The notes: generated from the sequence alone by a model not told the origin. A DNA stretch of 61,811 bases from Atopostipes sp963558565 (GCA_963558565.1 CAUWGX010000010.1:1-61811), one strand, 5' to 3'; shown: positions 34,101 to 41,983, counted from the first letter of the stretch. Translations and numbers: made by a program.

Positions 34101-34733
34101 AATAGCCGCGGTAGTATCTTCAATAGAAATGCCTAAGTCACTCGCAACTGGTGCAACGTATTTCATGGCTTCCCCAAGACTTTCTACATCAACGTTGGAA
34201 TCAGCGCTTGCTCGTGCGAGAATGTCGACAATTCGACCCGTCTCGTCAGCCTCCATCTTGAATCCACTTAGGATGTTTGAAGTAATATCAGCTGCATCTC
34301 CCAAATCAACCGCTCCAGCAGCCGCTAAACTTAACACTTCGGGTATTGCTACCATGATTTCATCGGTTTCAAATCCTGCACGTGCTAGCATCTCCATGCC
34401 TTCAGCCGCTTCACTTGCACTAAACCTTGTGGATTTACCCATGTCTTTTGCTAACTCACGAAGATTATCCAATTCGTCGCCTGTTGCACGAGTAACTGCC
34501 TGAACTGTCTGCATTTGGTCGTCAAACTTAGCACCAGTAACTGCTACTGCAGTCGCTACTCCCATGATTGGGAGCGTAACTCTTTTAGTCATTGTAGAAC
34601 CAATGTCTCGCATGTTTTTCCCTACGTCGTTTAGTTTCTTTGTAGCTTCTTGCGCTTGCGCAAAAGCTTTCTGAAATTGACTTACGCCACTCGCTTTAAA
34701 TACCGCTTCAATTGTTTGTGATTGTGTAGCCAT
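31122..34733 (-). CDS. Tape measure protein with Trp-rich 40-residue repeats
   Basis: A 1203-residue TP901-type tape measure that sets tail length. Residues ~50-350 hold the conserved core (GKSTRFSASEAAEGMEMLAR). Two membrane-like helices follow near 385-440. Residues ~440-900 are a striking array of Trp-rich helices, with a ~40-residue unit of the form IWEPLQEKWQEIKEYF repeated several times and a Trp roughly every 11 residues. The gene lies between the gpG/gpGT pair and Dit, as expected. The repeats give a long false reading frame on the other strand. Confidence 0.93.
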   Translation of the reverse strand: MATQSQTIEAVFKASGVSQFQKAFAQAQEATKKLNDVGKNMRDIGSTMTKRVTLPIMGVATAVAVTGAKFDDQMQTVQAVTRATGDELDNLRELAKDMGKSTRFSASEAAEGMEMLARAGFETDEIMVAIPEVLSLAAAGAVDLGDAADITSNILSGFKMEADETGRIVDILARASADSNVDVESLGEAMKYVAPVASDLGISIEDTTAAIGFLGDAGIQGGQAGRQLRKGIQSLAAPTDQAADLMNELGIEVFDANGKMKDLPSIIGELESGLDGMSDSQRTAALETVFGSDAMSAWSILIGEGSEELGMFSNELSNSEGTAAEMADTMEDSVAGAFREMKSAIEGLSIEFYEMGEGPLRDLIEWVTDLVNKFTESSDETKQWIIIIAGIAAAVGPVIWIVGVLTEGISLLVGAFTLLFSPVGLVIAIFVALVAAGIALWANWDTIKEKAALLGNKISEVWNNIKKWTSDTWNGIKAYLSETWDSISSGAKEIWGALGDWLSNTWESITDGAKEIWGSVADWFSETWTSISDGAKEIWDSIGSWLSDKWSSISEAGQATWDSVKEWFSEIWESIKEKAQEIWEPIQEKWESMKETFQNIWEGVKEFFSMIWDEIVEVALIIWEPLQEKWQEIKEYFQEVWADLSEFFSELWEDMKETALMVWEPLVEKWQEVKEWFFETWESVKEFFQALWESMKEMAVAIWEPIVEKWGEVKEWFIELWEGVSEWFRELWESIIEFAMMVWNPIVEFWNETVLFFQELWNGVKEWFAELWETIQEGAIEIWEGIQEKWQQAVEFFQELWEGTKEWFQELWISMQEGAMAIWESIQEKWNQVIEFFKNLWNSTKEWFSNFWETIKEITREKWEGIKETIRSAMEGIMTIIDTIWENIKTIIDTVVNVIKTIIQTVWNVIKGIITAVMSAIQGDLTGAWNAIKSVITSVVNGIKSIITSVWNAIQSITSNTFSTISSITSSIWSAIKATITTIINGIKNVVTNVLNSIKSTFSNIFNSLRGIVSSAFNSVKSAVSSGMNSALTTVTDFISKFKEAGTNIVKNIASGITSGISNVTDAIGGVLTKARNLLPFSPPKDKSSPMVGIEKNGITEQIAKGIYAGENEINKAMSNTLDGARKVAEGARFNLNPFDISTNKIGQLATANPTVNTQVKHEISNTGKQPAYLRLNIGGQNFTAFAENILDEGDRQLQLDSI

Positions 34734-34746
34734 ATTTTCCCCCTTT

Positions 34747-35103
34747 CTATAAACTGTTCGCCTGAACGATTAAATTAATCGTGGCTTTTTCTTCTTCTGT
34801 CTTTTCTGGTTTCAATATTTTGTTTACCTGTTCTTCATAATTAAAGAAATCATCAAACTTCTGATAAACGGGCACTTCTTTTTTACCTACTTGTTTTGTT
34901 GATTTAGCTACTTGATTTACGAATGCCTGCAAGTGAATATCTCTATCTTTGTCTACTTGTTTTAATGCGTAAGCTTTCATAAGTACGCTATACTCGTAAG
35001 GTGTAAAGTCATGCGCTTCGTCTATGTTTTGACAATTTAAAAAGCGGAAACAATTTAAATAAAACTGTTCCCACTCTTCTTCATATGTTAGTCTTGGTTT
35101 TCT
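34747..35103 (-). CDS. Tail assembly chaperone extension (gpGT, -1 frameshift product)
   Basis: The frame that follows gpG. From the overlap at ~35103 it reads ...RLTYEEEWEQFYLNCFRFLN and on through MKAYALKQVDKDRDIH to a stop at 34747, with no start codon at its beginning. It is joined to gpG by -1 slippage at the ACA AAA GAA region (35108-35100), as in phage lambda G/GT. The fusion product would be ~230 residues and chaperones the tape measure during tail assembly. Confidence 0.85.
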   Translation of the reverse strand, partial: RKPRLTYEEEWEQFYLNCFRFLNCQNIDEAHDFTPYEYSVLMKAYALKQVDKDRDIHLQAFVNQVAKSTKQVGKKEVPVYQKFDDFFNYEEQVNKILKPEKTEEEKATINLIVQANSL

Positions 35104-35441
35104 TTTGTCTGTTTCTGGAATTTCTTCAGAGTCGACTTGATCATGCCAGATTTTCCCATTTCATCTTTCAGTTGTTCAAATAATGGTTCTAATTCGCCCT
35201 GTTCTTCTGAATAATCTTCAATATATGTTTCAATATCTTTTCGACTAACGCCCTTTGTACCCGCGTAAATAACCTCGATAAGTGCCTCAGGTTGATATTG
35301 GTCTAAGAATGTATAAGCCATATTGATTCCAAAGCCCATCTTCATCCCGTTTTGTTCAAACTTATATTTCTCATCTAGTGCACGAATAAATCCAAAGCCA
35401 AATTTTAATTGCTGTTCTTTTCCATTAATTGTTAATTCCAT
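35088..35441 (-). CDS. Tail assembly chaperone gpG-like
   Basis: A 117-residue protein (FGFGFIRALDEKYKFEQNGM, then FLDQYQPEALIEVIYAGTKG) of the phage tail assembly chaperone type, located between the major tail protein and the tape measure. Its last codons are the slippery region used to make the longer gpGT. Confidence 0.85.
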   Translation of the reverse strand: MELTINGKEQQLKFGFGFIRALDEKYKFEQNGMKMGFGINMAYTFLDQYQPEALIEVIYAGTKGVSRKDIETYIEDYSEEQGELEPLFEQLKDEMGKSGMIKSTLKKFQKQTKENQD

Positions 35442-35478
35442 TTAAAAATCCTCCTATAAGTAAAAAACTATAAAAAAA

Positions 35479-35497
35479 GAGGGGAAATAATCCCCTC
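35479..35497 (-). terminator. Terminator after the major tail gene
   Basis: GAGGGGA (35479-35485) and TCCCCTC (35491-35497) form a tight stem; on the minus strand a run of seven T follows. It probably lowers expression of the tail chaperone and tape measure relative to the tail tube. Confidence 0.85.
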
Positions 35498-35500
35498 CGT

Positions 35501-35566
35501 TTACTCCAATCCAACATCTGCCCCATCAACGGTCGGTTCGATGTTTAAAACCTCTGGTTCTTCTGT
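35501..35566 (-). other. Open tail behind the major tail stop codon (possible readthrough)
   Basis: After the TGA of the major tail gene (35569-35567) the same frame stays open for 21 codons, TEEPEVLNIEPTVDGADVGLE, and then stops just before the terminator. The composition matches the acidic end of the tail protein. It may be a readthrough extension or the true end cut by a point mutation. Confidence 0.5.
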
Positions 35567-36073
35567 TCAAACTGTCTCCATTGGTTGTACAAACTCTTGG
35601 TCTTCTGAAATTGTCTGTAGGATGGCTAATAACTCGGGCGTAACCTCAACTTCTCCCGCAATTACCTTTCCATCTACTTCTGTTTCAATCGTGACTTCTA
35701 CGTTTCCATCTGAACCAGCAGATTTACCAACATTGTTCACGAAATCTGTCGAGTAGTCTCCCGGTATAGTCGAGCCCTCCTCAATAGCCGTACGGTTAAT
35801 TTCCCACAATTCTAGACGCTTGGGGTCGTCATCACGTACAAGTTGCTGAAGCTCTCTTACGTATTCATCATCTTGTGCTAAATAGCTTGTTAATGAATGT
35901 GTACCCTCATACGCACCAGCAGACTTTACGTTCCCGTCTTTTGTTGGTTCGGTTGTGAATTCTCTGGATTCGTCTGTACTTCCATCTGTTTGATAGGCTA
36001 GTTTCCAAGCGTTGCCCGATTCGCCCTCAATTCTAAATAAAAATATGTTGTTAATTGCACTTACTGTTGACAT
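35567..36073 (-). CDS. Major tail tube protein
   Basis: A 168-residue TP901-1-type tail tube protein (NNIFLFRIEGESGNAWKLAY, then EFTTEPTKDGNVKSAG). It polymerises into the tail tube. It lies downstream of the head-tail joining genes. The end is unusual because an in-frame extension follows the TGA stop. Confidence 0.87.
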   Translation of the reverse strand: MSTVSAINNIFLFRIEGESGNAWKLAYQTDGSTDESREFTTEPTKDGNVKSAGAYEGTHSLTSYLAQDDEYVRELQQLVRDDDPKRLELWEINRTAIEEGSTIPGDYSTDFVNNVGKSAGSDGNVEVTIETEVDGKVIAGEVEVTPELLAILQTISEDQEFVQPMETV

Positions 36074-36085
36074 TGAATCTCTCCT

Positions 36086-36460
36086 TTAAATTTTAATATC
36101 TGTCTCCAAAATCCCATGCCACAAATCGCTACCTGTCGAATTGTCTGGCAATACTTGTACCGAAATATCCTCGCCATTGACTTTAAACTCATTGATAATG
36201 CTAAGTTCCACATTACGCATCATCTTTGCCAATGAGCCTCTTTTGCGCCATTCGTTATGCCAAAAATGAACGGTTATTTGTGTGCGTTTGTTGTAGTAAT
36301 CTTTGTGCTCACGGAAATTCTGAGAAAACTGCTCTCCTAATACGATAAAAGGATATTCCGCCTTGCTATCTGGTAGATAGTCATAAACGGAATACCCTAG
36401 TTCATCGCATATTCTTCTAATTTGTGTGTATATCTTTTGTTCTGGTGAAATTTGAATCAC
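36086..36460 (-). CDS. Tail completion protein (DUF3168/gp17-like)
   Basis: A 124-residue protein (PEQKIYTQIRRICDELGYSV, YPFIVLGEQ, TVHFWHNEW) of the small tail terminator kind that caps the tail and joins it to the head. It is placed between the gp10-like gene and the tail tube, as usual. Confidence 0.75.
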   Translation of the reverse strand: MIQISPEQKIYTQIRRICDELGYSVYDYLPDSKAEYPFIVLGEQFSQNFREHKDYYNKRTQITVHFWHNEWRKRGSLAKMMRNVELSIINEFKVNGEDISVQVLPDNSTGSDLWHGILETDIKI

Positions 36461-36796
36461 CTACTTTTTCAATAGTCTTTCCATGTCTTTATAAAACATT
36501 GGACGTTGTTCATATAAGCTCGGTCTCATGAAAGGGGTTCCAGATTGAAATCTCGTTCCATATTCTTGGTATATTGCATATTCAACATCTGTATAGACTC
36601 GACCGGTTAAACCGCCATCTGAAAACTCTGTTGTTATCGAACGTCTTAAATGCCCTGTGTCTACGGCGACCTTTCGACTAGCTTTCTGGTGCATTTCAGT
36701 TGTATTAACTTTTACTGCATTTTGAATGTCTTTTAAACTCGCGACTTCTTTCAACATCTTCTGCATTTCCTTAACTCCACGAATCTCCACGCTCAT
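36461..36796 (-). CDS. HK97 gp10-like head-tail protein
   Basis: A 111-residue protein with the family run VDTGHLRRSITTEF and the EYGTRFQSGTPFMRP segment. It belongs to head-tail joining. It overlaps the next gene by four bases. Confidence 0.85.
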   Translation of the reverse strand: MSVEIRGVKEMQKMLKEVASLKDIQNAVKVNTTEMHQKASRKVAVDTGHLRRSITTEFSDGGLTGRVYTDVEYAIYQEYGTRFQSGTPFMRPSLYEQRPMFYKDMERLLKK

Positions 36797-37095
36797 AGTT
36801 GTTCACTCAAGTTAAACGCTTGATCATTTCTAAAGGTTCTAAAGGCATCCACGTTGTATTTCTTATCGCCAACCTCAATGTAGTCGAACGATTCATCATA
36901 CTTCCCTTGTATGCGAACGGTTATCGCACCTTGCTTTAAAGCGCCATAAATCAACTGCATACGCTCTGTGCCTGTGTCCGATACATTTGCCCACGCTTTG
37001 TGTTTAATCGGCTCAGTCGCTATATAATCGCCTGTCGCATAGTCATATTCATCTTCGCCTTCTTTGACGAAATAAATAGGTGTTGAATACCTCAT
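36793..37095 (-). CDS. Head closure / head-tail adaptor protein
   Basis: A 100-residue beta-rich protein (KHKAWANVSDTGTERMQLIY) in the position of the stopper or head-closure gene. It overlaps both neighbours by four bases. Confidence 0.7.
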   Translation of the reverse strand: MRYSTPIYFVKEGEDEYDYATGDYIATEPIKHKAWANVSDTGTERMQLIYGALKQGAITVRIQGKYDESFDYIEVGDKKYNVDAFRTFRNDQAFNLSEQL

Positions 37096-37412
37096 AAAAA
37101 GTACACCACCCCAGGCTTACGTGGTGGCTCCGGCTCTTGCGCATCCAAATAAGCAACGATTGCCGATTCATAAGGTGCTAGTTCATCGCCGTCAATATAG
37201 GTTACCGAATGACCCTCCACACTTTCGGACTTCATACCTTCTGAGCCGATACGGTTAAATCTGCGAATGGTTGCTTCATCCACGATATATTCTAGCTCAG
37301 CTGGTATTTCTGTATCTTTAATTCGGTGCAACAATCGTTCAGCTATATTATTATAAATAGCCTCAACTTGTGGATTGTTGCCTGTTAATTGCTTTACATA
37401 GTCTAGTGACAT
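37092..37412 (-). CDS. Head-tail connector protein
   Basis: A 106-residue helical protein (DYVKQLTGNNPQVEAIYNNI) in the position of the gp6/gp15-like connector that binds the portal. It follows the Ig-like protein gene. Confidence 0.7.
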   Translation of the reverse strand: MSLDYVKQLTGNNPQVEAIYNNIAERLLHRIKDTEIPAELEYIVDEATIRRFNRIGSEGMKSESVEGHSVTYIDGDELAPYESAIVAYLDAQEPEPPRKPGVVYFL

Positions 37413-37423
37413 TTAATCACCTC

Positions 37424-37876
37424 TTATTCTTCTGGTTCTGGTTCAGGTTCGGGTTCGGTAACATTAACCGTTGCCGTGTCGGTGTGGTTACCATCAACTG
37501 TTTTAACTGTGATAGTTGCTTTGCCTTCACCAATAGCCGTAACCAAACCGCTAGCATTTACAGTTGCTACTGCATCATCGTCTGATGTGTAAGTAACAGT
37601 CTTATCGGTAGCGTTTGCTGGTTCTACTGTTGCATTTAACTGTCGTGTTCCGTCAACTTCTAAATTATTTGTTTTAGGCGCAACAGTAACGCTTGTAACC
37701 TTGATTGGTAATGTTTTAAAAGCTGGAATATCCACACGCTCAGATTCTTTTTCATCTTCTACTCGTACAGCCTGATATGTGCCTTTCACAACTTGTGTGT
37801 CAGGTTCGATACCAGTAATTGTAAGAGGACTCTCGCCCTCTACAATCAATTCATCATTTTTGTAGATTCTAAACAT
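37424..37876 (-). CDS. Ig-like (BIG_2) domain protein, probable capsid decoration
   Basis: A 150-residue protein. Residues ~58-140 form a bacterial Ig-like domain (VTVAPKTNNLEVDGTRQLNA, then GKATITVKTVDGNHTDTATV) and the tail is EPEPEPEPEE. Such domains decorate phage capsids or tails and bind surface sugars. It has its own AGGAGG site and lies in the same frame as the -1 extension of the capsid gene, separated from it only by TAG and four codons. Confidence 0.8.
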   Translation of the reverse strand: MFRIYKNDELIVEGESPLTITGIEPDTQVVKGTYQAVRVEDEKESERVDIPAFKTLPIKVTSVTVAPKTNNLEVDGTRQLNATVEPANATDKTVTYTSDDDAVATVNASGLVTAIGEGKATITVKTVDGNHTDTATVNVTEPEPEPEPEE

Positions 37877-37885
37877 TGAGTCCTC

Positions 37886-37954
37886 CTATTCTAAATTAAT
37901 GACTGCCCCGCCAGTCGTGGCTGTAACGTCTGCTATTTCGGGGACTGTTATTCC
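37886..37954 (-). other. Putative -1 frameshift extension of the major capsid protein
   Basis: Where the capsid gene ends GCG GGG GAA TAA, the -1 frame reads GGITVPEIADVTATTGGAV and three more codons to a TAG at 37888-37886. This frame has no start codon: it opens after a TAA only ~20 bases before the overlap. The GCGGGGGAA run is a plausible slip site. Confidence 0.5.
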
Positions 37955-38832
37955 CCCGCTGTCAAAGGAACTTTAATAACTCCATCTACACGTTCTGGGA
38001 ACATTAACACGCCACTCATAACTAATGTTTGTTGCGTTGCTGATTCATCATGAACAAAGTGTTTCATGCCTAAGTATCCAGTAGAATCAGATACTAAACC
38101 AAACGCACGTCCATACTCTCCATTTGCTGGAATGTATGCAATTTGTAAGTTTTCTGGTGCTGTCGCATAGATAGAACCACGCTCAACTTGTGTAGAAGTG
38201 AATACAGTTGTTCCTGTTGCGTCTGTGTAGTAATTCAAACCGAATCGAGTTTCTAAAGTTAACTCTTTGTTTGCGATTGTTTCTGCTACATCTAATGGAT
38301 GTGCGAATACAACCGTTCCAGTTACGTCATCTTCAAACGCTACTTGTACAGCACCCCAAGCCGAAGCTAAAGCACCTTGTAAGCCGTCTGATAAGTTTTC
38401 TGTTTCTTGCCCAGCTTGTACCATTGCGAACAAGTCATCACGAATGCCTTTTTGAATTTCACCAACCAAAGCATCGTCTGTTAAGTTAATTGCTTGATCG
38501 ATTCCATAACGTTGGATAGCTTCTGCCGATGTTGCTTTACGATATTTCTTTAACTTGATTTCTTTCTCAGAGTGAGGTTGTGGCGTTACTTTAGATAGTG
38601 GAATGATATCTCCTTCTGCTACATCGCCATCTGCTAAGTCTACCTCTGGTTTCGTGTACAACTGAATTTTAAAGCCTTCTTGTACTGCAAATGGACGTGT
38701 GACTCCTAATGCCTCTGCGAATCCTGTCAATTCATCTGCAAAACGATTTGAGTAATCAACTGACTTCTCGATAAAGTTCCCTAATACCGCCTGTGTTTGT
38801 AAGTTTGTTTCTGGAAAATCTTGTGCTGCCAT
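37948..38832 (-). CDS. Major capsid protein
   Basis: A 294-residue HK97-fold capsid protein (FPETNLQTQAVLGNFIEKSV, TRPFAVQEGFKIQLYTKPEV, later ERGSIYATAPENLQIAYIPA). It forms the icosahedral shell. It lies directly after the scaffold gene. Its last bases form a G5 run where a -1 shift would add a short tail. Confidence 0.88.
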   Translation of the reverse strand: MAAQDFPETNLQTQAVLGNFIEKSVDYSNRFADELTGFAEALGVTRPFAVQEGFKIQLYTKPEVDLADGDVAEGDIIPLSKVTPQPHSEKEIKLKKYRKATSAEAIQRYGIDQAINLTDDALVGEIQKGIRDDLFAMVQAGQETENLSDGLQGALASAWGAVQVAFEDDVTGTVVFAHPLDVAETIANKELTLETRFGLNYYTDATGTTVFTSTQVERGSIYATAPENLQIAYIPANGEYGRAFGLVSDSTGYLGMKHFVHDESATQQTLVMSGVLMFPERVDGVIKVPLTAGE

Positions 38833-38852
38833 AATTTATCTGCTCCTTTTTC

Positions 38853-39479
38853 TTATTGAAATAATTGTATGTTTTCTCTAATTGCTTTTTGTCGTTCCGT
38901 TGTATCTTCGATTGCTAAAATGCTTTCTTTGGTTAAACCACTAGTGTTTAAGTTTGCCTTTGGTGCACGACCAGACAACAGCTCTTTTTGTGCTGTCTTC
39001 TTTAAAGCTTCGTTGTTAGCAGTCATAATATCGCTGAACGCTTCAACTTTATCTTCTAGCGACTTGTACTTTCCTGTATCTAAAAGAATGTGGACGAACT
39101 CTTGATTGATTTCTTTTTCTGACAATTGAGATTGAACTTTCAACGTGTTTTCACGCAACTCCAATTCTTCCTCACGATCAGTTAGTTCTTGCAATCTGCG
39201 TTCTCGCTCTTCTTCTTCTTTTTGTTGTCTATAAGAAAGTTGTTCTTCTTCAGGCATTTGTGATGTCCGTATTTCTTCCAGCTCTTGCTGAATGCTCGAA
39301 ATCGTATCTTTAAGCGCACCTACTTCTTTTTGGTGTTGCTTTTCTTTTCTATCCAAGCGACTTTTCATCGTTTGCTTTGATACAACTTCTTCCTGTTGTT
39401 GTTCAGTAGATTCTTGAGTGTCGACTTCCTCTTGTTCTACTTCTTCAACAACTTCTTCATTTTTGATTTCTTCTGCCAT
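38853..39479 (-). CDS. Scaffolding protein (DUF4355)
   Basis: A 208-residue, highly charged, mostly coiled-coil protein (EEIKNEEVVEEVEQEEVDTQ at the start) of the DUF4355 scaffold type that directs capsid assembly and then leaves. I chose ATG 39479 with TAGGAG upstream; GTG 39488 would add three residues. Confidence 0.85.
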   Translation of the reverse strand: MAEEIKNEEVVEEVEQEEVDTQESTEQQQEEVVSKQTMKSRLDRKEKQHQKEVGALKDTISSIQQELEEIRTSQMPEEEQLSYRQQKEEEERERRLQELTDREEELELRENTLKVQSQLSEKEINQEFVHILLDTGKYKSLEDKVEAFSDIMTANNEALKKTAQKELLSGRAPKANLNTSGLTKESILAIEDTTERQKAIRENIQLFQ

Positions 39480-39488
39480 AATTAACAC

Positions 39489-39761
39489 TCCTACTCGCTT
39501 AAAGTCCGGCGACTATATACTCACGAATCAGTTTTACGTCTTAAATCGCGGATATGGACGATATAGGGAATCATTGTTAAAGATTCCTGATTTTGTGCAT
39601 AAAAATATCCACCACTCATTGAGGGATGACTTAGTTTATATATAAGTATTAATAACGTCTAATACAACGAGATACCGTATGCATTTCTTACGAGGCGCAT
39701 ACAATCACCATCCTTTCTATTCTTCGGTTAAAATGTTTTCCAAATAGAACAAGGTCATCAC
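39489..39761. other. Non-coding stretch upstream of the scaffold gene
   Basis: No convincing gene. On the minus strand there are two 13-codon frames with ribosome sites (MTLFYLENILTEE at 39758-39717; MRLVRNAYGISLY further on) that could be leader peptides, but I would not call them genes. Confidence 0.5.
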
Positions 39762-39827
39762 CTACTCCCCAACTACTCCGCAACTACTCAACAGTTACTC
39801 GAAAGGTACTCGAAAGCTACTCGAAAG
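39762..39827. repeat. Six tandem 11-bp iterons
   Basis: Six units in an exact 11-bp phase with the core TACTC: CTACTCCCCAA, CTACTCCGCAA, CTACTCAACAG, TTACTCGAAAG, GTACTCGAAAG, CTACTCGAAAG. The array ends precisely at the stop codon of the phosphoesterase gene. The period is close to one helical turn, so it looks like a protein-binding array. Confidence 0.85.
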
Positions 39828-41021
39828 TTATAAATAATAAATAGCATTCAGTTTATCTGTGCTAAACTCATAAAGATGTATCCCTTTTTGATTTCCCAGA
39901 TACAAATTATCTTGTTCATACTTATCGCCTTCACCAACGGTTGGTAGTTCGTAATGTACTAAGCCAATCAAGTCCTCAGATTTAATCGTATGCTTGTGTC
40001 CTGTCAGTAAGATTCTGTATTTACTATTACCATATTCTTGTGGATATAAAGCACTACATAACATTCCAATCGACTTGCCACGTCTGATATGTCCATGCGT
40101 TAAGAAGATACTCACATCGTCCACTACAATGCACTTTAACTGGTCTACATCACTTTGAAAGGTTACTTGTGGATATTTGACTTCTAAATACTTCACAAAC
40201 CCCCACAGAACAGATTCATCGTGATTTCCTCTCGAATAAACAATCGTTACGTTAGGACTTGTATGTATTGCTTTTTGGATAATAGGCTCTAATATTAACA
40301 AACCTTCTTCCCAGCTGTCGGGAATATTTGTATCAGCCACTCTTGTTTCGTTTGCTGTCTTAGAATTAAAGTTATCAGCATTAAAGAAGTCACCCATAAT
40401 AGCGATAACCACATTCTTGTATTGGTTTTCTAAATATCTCAAAATGGAATCTTGGTACACTTGAAACTTCGTGCTTAGTTCAGGTTCAACGTGTATATCT
40501 GGCAATGGAATGAGTAGCGTCTGATTTAACTTCTCGTCATCCATTACATCTATGTCGAATGGTTGCGTGTATGTTTCGATAATTTCTTGTAGTTGTTCAG
40601 GAAACTTACTCAATATATCAACAGGCTCAGCAACAATCTTGGACTGGAAGTTGTAGTATTGTTCGCCTCCGCTTTCCGTCATCGTCCACTCGTTGCTTGT
40701 TACCGTACGTATTTTAAATTTGTCGGGATCTAACGCATGCAATTCTAGTAACTCATCGTCAGTCAATACTTTCTTCTCACGCATTTTGCGTTTAATCTCA
40801 GAAGTAACCTCGCCTGTACGTCTATCTTCGGTGCGTTTGTCGATAACTTCTTTTACGGCATCCGTTATCTTTTCTTCTTCTCGTATTTCCCCAAAGCGCT
40901 CATGTTTCTTTGCAAAGGCTCGGACGTTTTCGCCGTCTGTATTATAAATATCGCCTACCTGCTTCCATGTTGCGCCTTGTTTCCTCAACTTTATAATTAG
41001 ATCAATGTCATATTTAGGTAT
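39828..41021 (-). CDS. Phage metallophosphoesterase with N-terminal helix-turn-helix
   Basis: A ~397-residue protein. Metal motifs of calcineurin-type phosphoesterases are in order: PLPDIHVE, GDFFNADN, SRGNHDES, THGHIRR and TGHKHT. The first ~40 residues look like a helix-turn-helix (KLRKQGATWKQVGDIYNTDG). That helix is complete only if the frame is read from 41021, where the codon is ATA behind GGCGGTGAG; the first usual start is TTG 40988 (386 residues). Substrate unknown; such genes sit between portal and capsid in some phages. Confidence 0.8.
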   Translation of the reverse strand: MPKYDIDLIIKLRKQGATWKQVGDIYNTDGENVRAFAKKHERFGEIREEEKITDAVKEVIDKRTEDRRTGEVTSEIKRKMREKKVLTDDELLELHALDPDKFKIRTVTSNEWTMTESGGEQYYNFQSKIVAEPVDILSKFPEQLQEIIETYTQPFDIDVMDDEKLNQTLLIPLPDIHVEPELSTKFQVYQDSILRYLENQYKNVVIAIMGDFFNADNFNSKTANETRVADTNIPDSWEEGLLILEPIIQKAIHTSPNVTIVYSRGNHDESVLWGFVKYLEVKYPQVTFQSDVDQLKCIVVDDVSIFLTHGHIRRGKSIGMLCSALYPQEYGNSKYRILLTGHKHTIKSEDLIGLVHYELPTVGEGDKYEQDNLYLGNQKGIHLYEFSTDKLNAIYYL

Positions 41022-41034
41022 TTAACTCACCGCC

Positions 41035-41982
41035 TTATAGTCCTCTTCTTGTTAAATCAGCTTCAAATGATTGTCTGTCAACATGCGCTACTTCGGCACA
41101 TTTACAGAATGGATGCGCGGGGACTCTTGGTGCGTTTGGATCATCTAAGTTATAAACGTTACCGTCATAACCTTGGCACTCATCACAAGCCGAAATTTCA
41201 GCAATCCACATATATTGTTCAATGTCATATTCTTTAAACGATTCCTCGGCTACATCGCTTTGGATTCTTGCTGATTCAGTTATTGCTATCCTATCCGCTG
41301 CATACTTCTTATTCTCAAACTCTTTATGAACTAACTTCCGCAACTCACGACCAGCCACTCTTGGATTCTCGCCCCGAATGATCGTTCGCCTTAGCGTTCG
41401 CTCTAATCCTTGTTGCAATTCTCTTTGGTTTTGCCATACACGCTCACTAAAAGTAGTACCTCTAAACTCAGCGCCTACTAGCGATTTAACTTTACGCAAC
41501 AAATGCTTTCTATCGGGCAACGCTTGGCCTAATATTCCAGCTTGTCGCTCAAATTCTTCTAGCGCTTGCTTGGCTAACCATTCTTGCAACATGCCATTTT
41601 CAGCATCAGCCATTGCTGTTAGTTCGAGATGTATTCTAGATTCCAACAACTCGAGCCGATTCGTTCTCATTGTTACGTTGTAGATTTTTAATTCCCGATT
41701 TGCTTCATCGCTGAAATTCTTTTCTTCCACATAGCGTTTAGCCTTGCTCGAGAAAGCCTCAACATCATGTTTTTTTATCAACAACTTAGCTTCTGTCATG
41801 GACAAACCTTGGCTATCAGCAAAGCGTCCAATGTCTGCTTCAATATCTCGAATGATTTCTTCTTGTGCCGTTCGATATAGTCGTGCAATGCGCTTTTTAT
41901 AAGCGTCATCGGCTTTTAATTGCTCTTTCATGTGTTCGTGTGCTAATCGTCTAGCACTCCAATAAGCGTTGTTTTTAGCCAT
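41035..41982 (-). CDS. Minor head (head morphogenesis) protein, Mu gpF/SPP1 gp7-like
   Basis: A 315-residue protein. The C-terminus has the family pattern ISACDECQGYDGNVY and HPFCKCAEV, a probable zinc site. Usually present in a few copies in the head and linked to DNA ejection. I chose ATG 41982 (AKNNAYWSARRL). Confidence 0.87.
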   Translation of the reverse strand: MAKNNAYWSARRLAHEHMKEQLKADDAYKKRIARLYRTAQEEIIRDIEADIGRFADSQGLSMTEAKLLIKKHDVEAFSSKAKRYVEEKNFSDEANRELKIYNVTMRTNRLELLESRIHLELTAMADAENGMLQEWLAKQALEEFERQAGILGQALPDRKHLLRKVKSLVGAEFRGTTFSERVWQNQRELQQGLERTLRRTIIRGENPRVAGRELRKLVHKEFENKKYAADRIAITESARIQSDVAEESFKEYDIEQYMWIAEISACDECQGYDGNVYNLDDPNAPRVPAHPFCKCAEVAHVDRQSFEADLTRRGL

Positions 41983-41983
41983 A

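Noticed and set aside
39717..39758. 13-codon peptide as a real gene
   Set aside because: It has a fair ribosome site but is too short to judge and may only be a leader.
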